This document shows, piece by piece, positions 37,081 through 41,958 of a stretch of 41,958 bases of DNA; the stretch's first letter is position 1; every line of letters starts with the position of its first letter. A model generated the notes under the pieces. The model saw only the letters and a program-made list of their open reading frames with translations. It was not told the origin of the DNA and searched no databases. Position numbers and translations under genes: made by a program. This DNA is from Saccoglossus kowalevskii (lineage: Eukaryota; Hemichordata; Enteropneusta; Harrimaniidae), in contig NW_003147057.1 of the NCBI RefSeq assembly GCF_000003605.2, forward strand, positions 1 to 41,958. The letters are read 5' to 3'.

Positions 37081-38833
37081 TCACAACGCTGCTGTAGAGC
37101 CTATATCACAATGCTGCTGTAGTGCCTATATCACAACACTTCTGTAGGGCCTATATCACAATGCTGCTGTAGAGCCTATACCACAACGCTTCTGTAAAGC
37201 CTATATCACAACGCTTCTGTATAGCTTATATCACATGCTGCTGTAGAGCCTATATCACAACGCTTCTGTACAGCCTATATCACAACTCTTCTGTACAGCC
37301 TATATCACAACGTTTCTGTAGAGCCTATATCACAATGCTGCTGTAGAGCCTATATCACATGCTGCTGTAGAGCCTATATCACATGCTGTTGTAGAGCCTA
37401 TATCACAACGCTTCTGTACAGCCTATATCACAACGTTTCTGTAGAGCCTATATCACAATGCTGCTGTAGAGCCTATATCACAACGCTTCTGTACAGCCTA
37501 TATCACATGCTGCTGTAAAGCCTATATCACAACGCTGCTGTACAGCCTATATCACAACGCTGCTGTACAGCCTATATCACAATGCTGCTGTACAGCCTAT
37601 ATCACAACGCTGCTGTACAGCCATTATCACAATGCTGCTGTAGAGCCTATATCACAACGCTGCTGTAGAGCCTATATCAAAACGCTGCTGTAGGCCTATA
37701 TCACAACGCTGCTGAAGAGACTATATTACAACGCTTCTGTAGAGCCTATATCACAACGCTGCTGTACAGCCTATATCACAACGCTTCTGTAGAGCTTATA
37801 TCACAATGCTGCTATAGGACATATATCACAATGCTTCTGCAGAGCCTATATCACAAAGCTGCTGTAGGTCTATATCACAACGCTGCTGTACAGCCTATAT
37901 CACAACGCTGCTGTAGGGCCTATATCACAACGCTTCTGTAGACCCTATATCACAACCCTGCTGTAGAGCCTATATCACAACGCTGCTGTAAAGCCAATAT
38001 CACAAGGCTGATGTAGAGCCTATATCACAACGCTTCTGTAGGCCTATATCACAATGCTGCTGTAGGCCTATATCACAATGCTGCTGTAGAGCCTATATCA
38101 CAATGGTTCTGTAGGGCCTATATCACAATGCTGCTGTAGGCCTATATCACAACGCTGCTGTAGAGCCTATATCACAACGCTTCTGTAGGGCCTATATCAC
38201 AACGCTCCTGTAGAGCCTATATCACAACGCTTCTGCAGGGCCTATATCACAATGCTGCTGTAGAGCCTATACCACAACGCTGCTGTAGAGCCTATATCAC
38301 ATCGCTGCTGTACAGCCTATATCACAACGCTTCTGTAGAGCCTATATCATAACGTTGCTGTAGGCCTATATCACAACTCTGCTGTAGAGCCTATATCACA
38401 ATGCTTCTGTACAGCCTATATCACAACGCTTCTGTACAGCCTATATCACATTGCTTCTGTAGAGCTTATATCACAACGCTGCTGTAGAGCCTATATCACA
38501 ATGCTGCTGTAGACCTATATCACAACGCTGCAGTAGAGCCTATATCACAACGCTTCTGTAGAGCCTATATCACAACGCTGCTGTACAGCCTATATCCCAA
38601 CACTTCTGTAGGGCCTATATCACAAATCTGCTGTAGAACCTATATCACGACGCTGCTGTAGAGCGTATATCACAACGCTGCTGTAGGCCTGTATCACAAC
38701 GCTGCTGTAGGACCTATATCACAACGCTGCTGTAGAGCCTATATCACAACGCTGATGTAGGACCTATATCACAACGCTGCTGTAGGGCCTATATCACAAC
38801 GCTGCTGTAGAGCCTATATCACAATGCTGCTGT
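37081..38833 (+). repeat. Block with 24-bp CATGCTG units and a palindromic run (unit N copy 1)
   Basis: TATATCACATGCTGCTG units, one A shorter than normal, occur near 37,235, 37,360, 37,380 and 37,507. From 37,537 four consecutive units carry the palindrome GCTGTACAGC. AGTGCCT at 37121 and ATACCAC at 37178 recur at 38834/38891 and 39230/39287. The stretch 38,020-38,160 matches 17,560-17,690, and 38,585-38,700 matches about 17,990 and 21,960. Confidence 0.83.
37537..37621. repeat. Four GCTGTACAGC palindromes at 25-bp spacing
   Basis: The TAC linker variant turns the junction of two units into the perfect 10-bp palindrome GCTGTACAGC. Here it occurs at 37537, 37562, 37587 and 37612, exactly 25 bp apart. 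Single copies are common elsewhere, for example 13,271-13,280. Whether it binds anything is not shown. Confidence 0.8.
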
Positions 38834-39960
38834 AGTGCCTATATCACAACACTTCTGTAGGGCCTATATCACAATGCTGCTGTAGAGCCTATACCACAAC
38901 GCTTCTGTAAAGCCTATATCACAACGCTTCTGTAGAGCTTATATCACATGCTGCTGTACAGCCTATATCACAACTCTTCTGTACAGCCTATATCACAACG
39001 TTTCTGTAGAGCCTATATCACAATGCTGCTGTAGAGCCTATATCACATGCTGCTGTAGAGCCTATATCACATGCTGCTGTAGAGCCTATATCACAACGCT
39101 TCTGTACAGCCTATATCACAACGCTTCTGTAGAGCCTATATCACAATGCTGCTGTTGAGCCTATATCACAACGCTTCTGTACAGCCTATATCACATGCTG
39201 TTGTAAAGCCTATATCACAACGCTGCTGTAGTGCCTATATCACAACACTTCTGTAGGGCCTATATCACAATGCTGCTGTAGAGCCTATACCACAACGCTT
39301 CTGTAAAGCCTATATCACAACGCTTCTGTAGAGCCTATATCACATGCTGCTGTAGAGCCTATATCACAACGCTTCTGTACAGCCTATATCACAACTCTTC
39401 TGTACAGCCTAGATCACAACGTTTCTGTAGAGCCTATATCACAATGCTGCTGCAGAGCCTATATCACATGCTGCTGTAGAGCCTATATCACATGCTGCTG
39501 TAGAGCCTATATCACAACGCTGCTGTACAGCCTATATCACAACGCTGCTGTACAGCCTATATCACAACGCATCTGTAGAGCCTATATCACAACGCTGCTG
39601 AAGAGCCTATATTACAACGCTGCTGTAGAGCCTACATCACAGCGCTGCTGTACAGCCTATATCACAACGCTTCTGTAGAGCCTATATCACAACGCTGCTG
39701 AAGAGCCTATATCACAATGCTGCTGTACAGCCATTATCACAACGCTGCTGTAGAGCCTATATCACAACGCTGCTGTAGAGCCTATATCAAAACGCTGCTG
39801 TAGGCCTATATCACAACGCTGCTGAAGAGCCTATATTACAACGCTTCTGTAGAGCCTATATCACAACGCTGCTGTACAGCCTATATCCCAACGCTTCTGT
39901 AGAGCCTATATCACCACGCTGCTGAAGAGCCTATATCACAACGCTGCTGAAGAGCCTATA
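38834..39960 (+). repeat. Unit N: 396-bp partial copy and a full copy
   Basis: AGTGCCT at 38834 and 39230 and ATACCAC at 38891 and 39287 are 396 bp apart. From 39,230 the sequence follows copy 1 at an offset of about 2,110 bp (CCATTATC at 37621 and 39731). More 24-bp CATGCTG units lie near 38,945, 39,045, 39,068, 39,193, 39,341, 39,465 and 39,490. Confidence 0.83.
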
Positions 39961-40498
39961 TCACAACGCTTCTGTAGAGCCTATATCACAACGCTGCTGT
40001 ACAGCCTATATCACAACGCTTCTGTAGGGCATATATCACATGGCTGCTGTAGAGCCTGTATCACAACGCTTCTGTAGGGCCAATATCACAACGCTGCTGA
40101 ATAGCCTATATTACAACGCTTCTGTAGAGTCTATATCACAACGCTGCTGTACAGCCCATATCACAACGCTTCTGTAGAGCCTATATCACAACGCTGCTGA
40201 AGAGCCTATATTACAACGCTGCTGTAGAGCCTATATCACAAGGCTACTGTACAGCCTATATCACAACGCTTCTGTAGAGCCTATATCACAACGCTGCTGT
40301 AGAGCCTATATCACAATGCTTCTGTAGAGCCTATATCACAATGCTGCTGTAGAGCCTATATCAGACGCTTCTGTAGAGCCTATATCACAATGCTGCTGAG
40401 ACGCTATATCACAACACAGCTGAGAGCCTATATCACACGCTGCTGTAGAGCCTATATCACAATGCTGCTGTAGAGCCTATATCACAACGCTGCTGTAG
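39961..40498 (+). repeat. Unit-F-like block with clustered base losses
   Basis: From 40,080 to 40,480 this matches 16,247-16,700 (unit F copy 3), with GAATAGCC in place of GAAGAGCC. Between 40,363 and 40,438 four AA pairs have become single A (CAGACG, CTGAGACG, CTGAGAGCC, CACACGC), compared with the intact versions at 13,555-13,640 and 15,030-15,113. Confidence 0.84.
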
Positions 40499-41958
40499 GT
40501 CTATATCACAACGCTGCTGTAGAGCCTATATCACAACGCTGCTGTAGGGCCTATATCACAACGCTTCTGTACACCCTATTTCACAACCCTGCTGTAGAGC
40601 CTATATCACAACGCTGCTGTAAGGACTATATCACAACGCTGATGTAGAGCCTATATCACAACGCTTCTTTAGAGTCTATATCACAATGCTTCTGTAGGGC
40701 CTATATCACAACGCTGCTGTAGAGCCTATATCACAACGCTTCTGTAGGCCTATATCACAATGCTGCTGTAGAGCCTATATCTCAACGCTTCTGTAGGCCT
40801 ATATCACAACGCTGCGGTAGGCCTATATCACAACGCTGCTGTAGAGCCTATATCACAACGCTTCTGTAGGGTCTATGTCACAACGCTGCTGTAGAGCATA
40901 TATCAGAACACTTCTGTAGACCTATATCACAACGCTGCTGTAGGCCTATATCACAACGCTGCTGTAGAGCCTATATCACAACGCTTCTGTAGAGCCTATA
41001 TCACAACGCTTCTGAAGAGCCTATATTACAATGCTGCTGTAGTGCCTATATCACAATGCTGCTGTAGAGCCTATATCACAACACTGCTGTGGAGCCTATA
41101 TCACAACGCTGCTGCAGGACCTATATCACAACTCTTCTGTTAAGCCTTTATCACAACGCTTCTGTAGGACCTATATCACAACGCTGATGTAGAGCCTATA
41201 TCACAACGTTCTGTAGGGCCTATATCACAACGCTTTTGTTAACCCTATATCACAACGTTGCTGTAGGCCTATATCACAACACTGCTGTAGAGCCTGTATC
41301 ACAACGCTGCTGTAGGCGTATATCACAACGCTTCTGTAGACCTATATCACAATGCTGCTGTAGAGCCTATATCACAACGCTGCTGTAGGCCTATATTACA
41401 ACGCTGCTGTAGAACCTATATGACGACGCTGCTGTAGAACCTATATCACAACGCTGCTGTAGAGCCTATAACACAATGCTGCTGTAGAGCCTATATCACA
41501 ACACTGCTGTATGACCTATATCACAATGCTACTGTAGGACCTATATCACAACGCTTCTGTAGGCCTATATCACAACACTTCTGTTAAGCCTATATCACAA
41601 CGCTTCTGCAGGCCTATATCACAATGCTGCTGTAGGCGTATTTCACAAGACTGCTGTTAAGCCTATATCACACCGCTGCTGTAGAGCCTATATCACAACA
41701 CTGCTGTAGAGCTTATATCACAATGCTTCTGTAGTCCTATATCACAACGCTGCTCTAGGCCTATTTCACTACGCTGCTGTAGGCCTATCACAAAGCTGCT
41801 GTAGAGCCTATATCACAACGCTGCTCTAGAGCCTATATCACAACGCTGCTGTAGAGCCTATATCACAACGCTGCTGTAGAGCGTATATCACAACGCTGCT
41901 GTAGAGCCTATATCACAACGCTACTGTTGAGCCATTATCAAAACGCTGCTGTAAAGCC
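40499..41958 (+). repeat. Super-repeat I copy 3 running to the right edge
   Basis: GTCTAT at 40499 matches 25701 and 10652. The match to 25.7-27.06 kb continues with GTTCTG (41208 versus 26361), a TTAACCC unit (about 41,240), GGCGTATATC and GGCGTATTTC-CACAAGACTG (41635). The CAAGACTG form agrees with the left part (4638) and not with 26.8 kb (CAAAACTG). A unit with two bases lost (CCTATCAC) is at about 41,774-41,781. The window stops inside the GAGCCATTATCAAAACG / AAAGCC cassette. Confidence 0.84.

Larger units (their letters stand above)
1..41958 (+). repeat. 25-bp satellite array filling the whole window
   Basis: Every line reads as head-to-tail copies of a 23-25-bp unit. The unit opens GCCTATATCAC, has a CpG at positions 14-15, a G or T at position 18 (GCTGCTG or GCTTCTG) and ends in GTAG plus a variable linker. 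Linker forms seen often are TAGAGCC, TAGGGCC, TAGGACC, TAGGCC (one base shorter), TTAAGCC, TACAGCC, GAAGAGCC and TAGTGCC. Base content of the consensus is 12 G+C of 25. I found no unit in reverse orientation and no non-repeat insertion. The array has no visible end on either side. Known biology: arrays of this purity and length are typical of eukaryotic constitutive heterochromatin. The family itself is not one I recognise. Confidence 0.97.

Noticed and set aside
1-41958. CRISPR array
   Set aside because: There are no unique spacers between repeats; units abut directly and the linker is only 1-2 bases.
1-41958. CENP-B box or other known centromere protein site
   Set aside because: I looked for a TTCG-type CENP-B core in the monomer and variants and did not see one. 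Centromere identity cannot be claimed from the sequence.
1-41958. TATATC in each unit as a TATA-box promoter
   Set aside because: Present in nearly every unit by virtue of the repeat; no initiator, transcript unit or other promoter element supports it.

Overview
The whole 41,958-base window is one uninterrupted satellite (tandem-repeat) array. I see no gene, RNA gene, transposon, CRISPR array or unique sequence in it. The basic unit is about 25 bp. It opens GCCTATATCAC, carries one CpG at unit positions 14-15, and closes CTGCTGTAG plus a 1-2 base linker to the next unit; positions 2065-2089 and 2090-2114 are two perfect adjacent copies. Common variants are 24 bp (one linker base lost) or 23 bp. 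All units I read run head-to-tail in the same orientation, and the window holds roughly 1,680 of them (window length divided by about 25; estimated, not counted). Array sequence runs to both window edges, so neither end of the array is visible.

A pure 42-kb array fits eukaryotic heterochromatin (centromeric, pericentromeric or subtelomeric) and does not fit a prokaryotic or viral genome. The unit's CpG is often replaced by TG or CA, the footprint expected of CpG-methylation decay, which would suit a CpG-methylating genome such as a vertebrate. I do not recognise the satellite family and cannot name a species.

The array is built from nested duplications. Left part (1-5,250): units with GTTAACCC linkers, a 946-bp duplication, a nested 300-bp duplication and a 1,531-bp duplication. 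Next (5,250-13,000): a 299-bp pair, an 811-bp pair, a 475-bp pair and a 769-bp pair with a partial third copy. Middle (13,000-17,450): three copies of a 1.47-1.62-kb unit. Then a mixed stretch, an 814-bp pair (19.4-20.5 kb) and copies of a 1.47-1.70-kb unit (21.1-25.0 kb). Right part (27,000-37,000): a 5.2-kb duplication, a 1.07-kb block present three times at 2,579- and 2,578-bp spacing, and 770-bp sub-copies. Last (37,100-41,958): 24-bp CATGCTG units, then a return to left-part sequence.

Above these levels, the same block recurs near 10.65, 25.70 and 40.50 kb, suggesting a super-repeat of about 15 kb. Copies differ mostly by insertion or loss of whole monomers (25, 49, 100, 149, 300 bp), the pattern left by unequal exchange or replication slippage. 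Short open frames on the + strand are products of the 25-bp period (three units = 75 bp = 25 codons) and are not annotated as genes.

Block boundaries below are approximate to within a monomer or two. Offsets between named marker variants were read directly from the coordinates.
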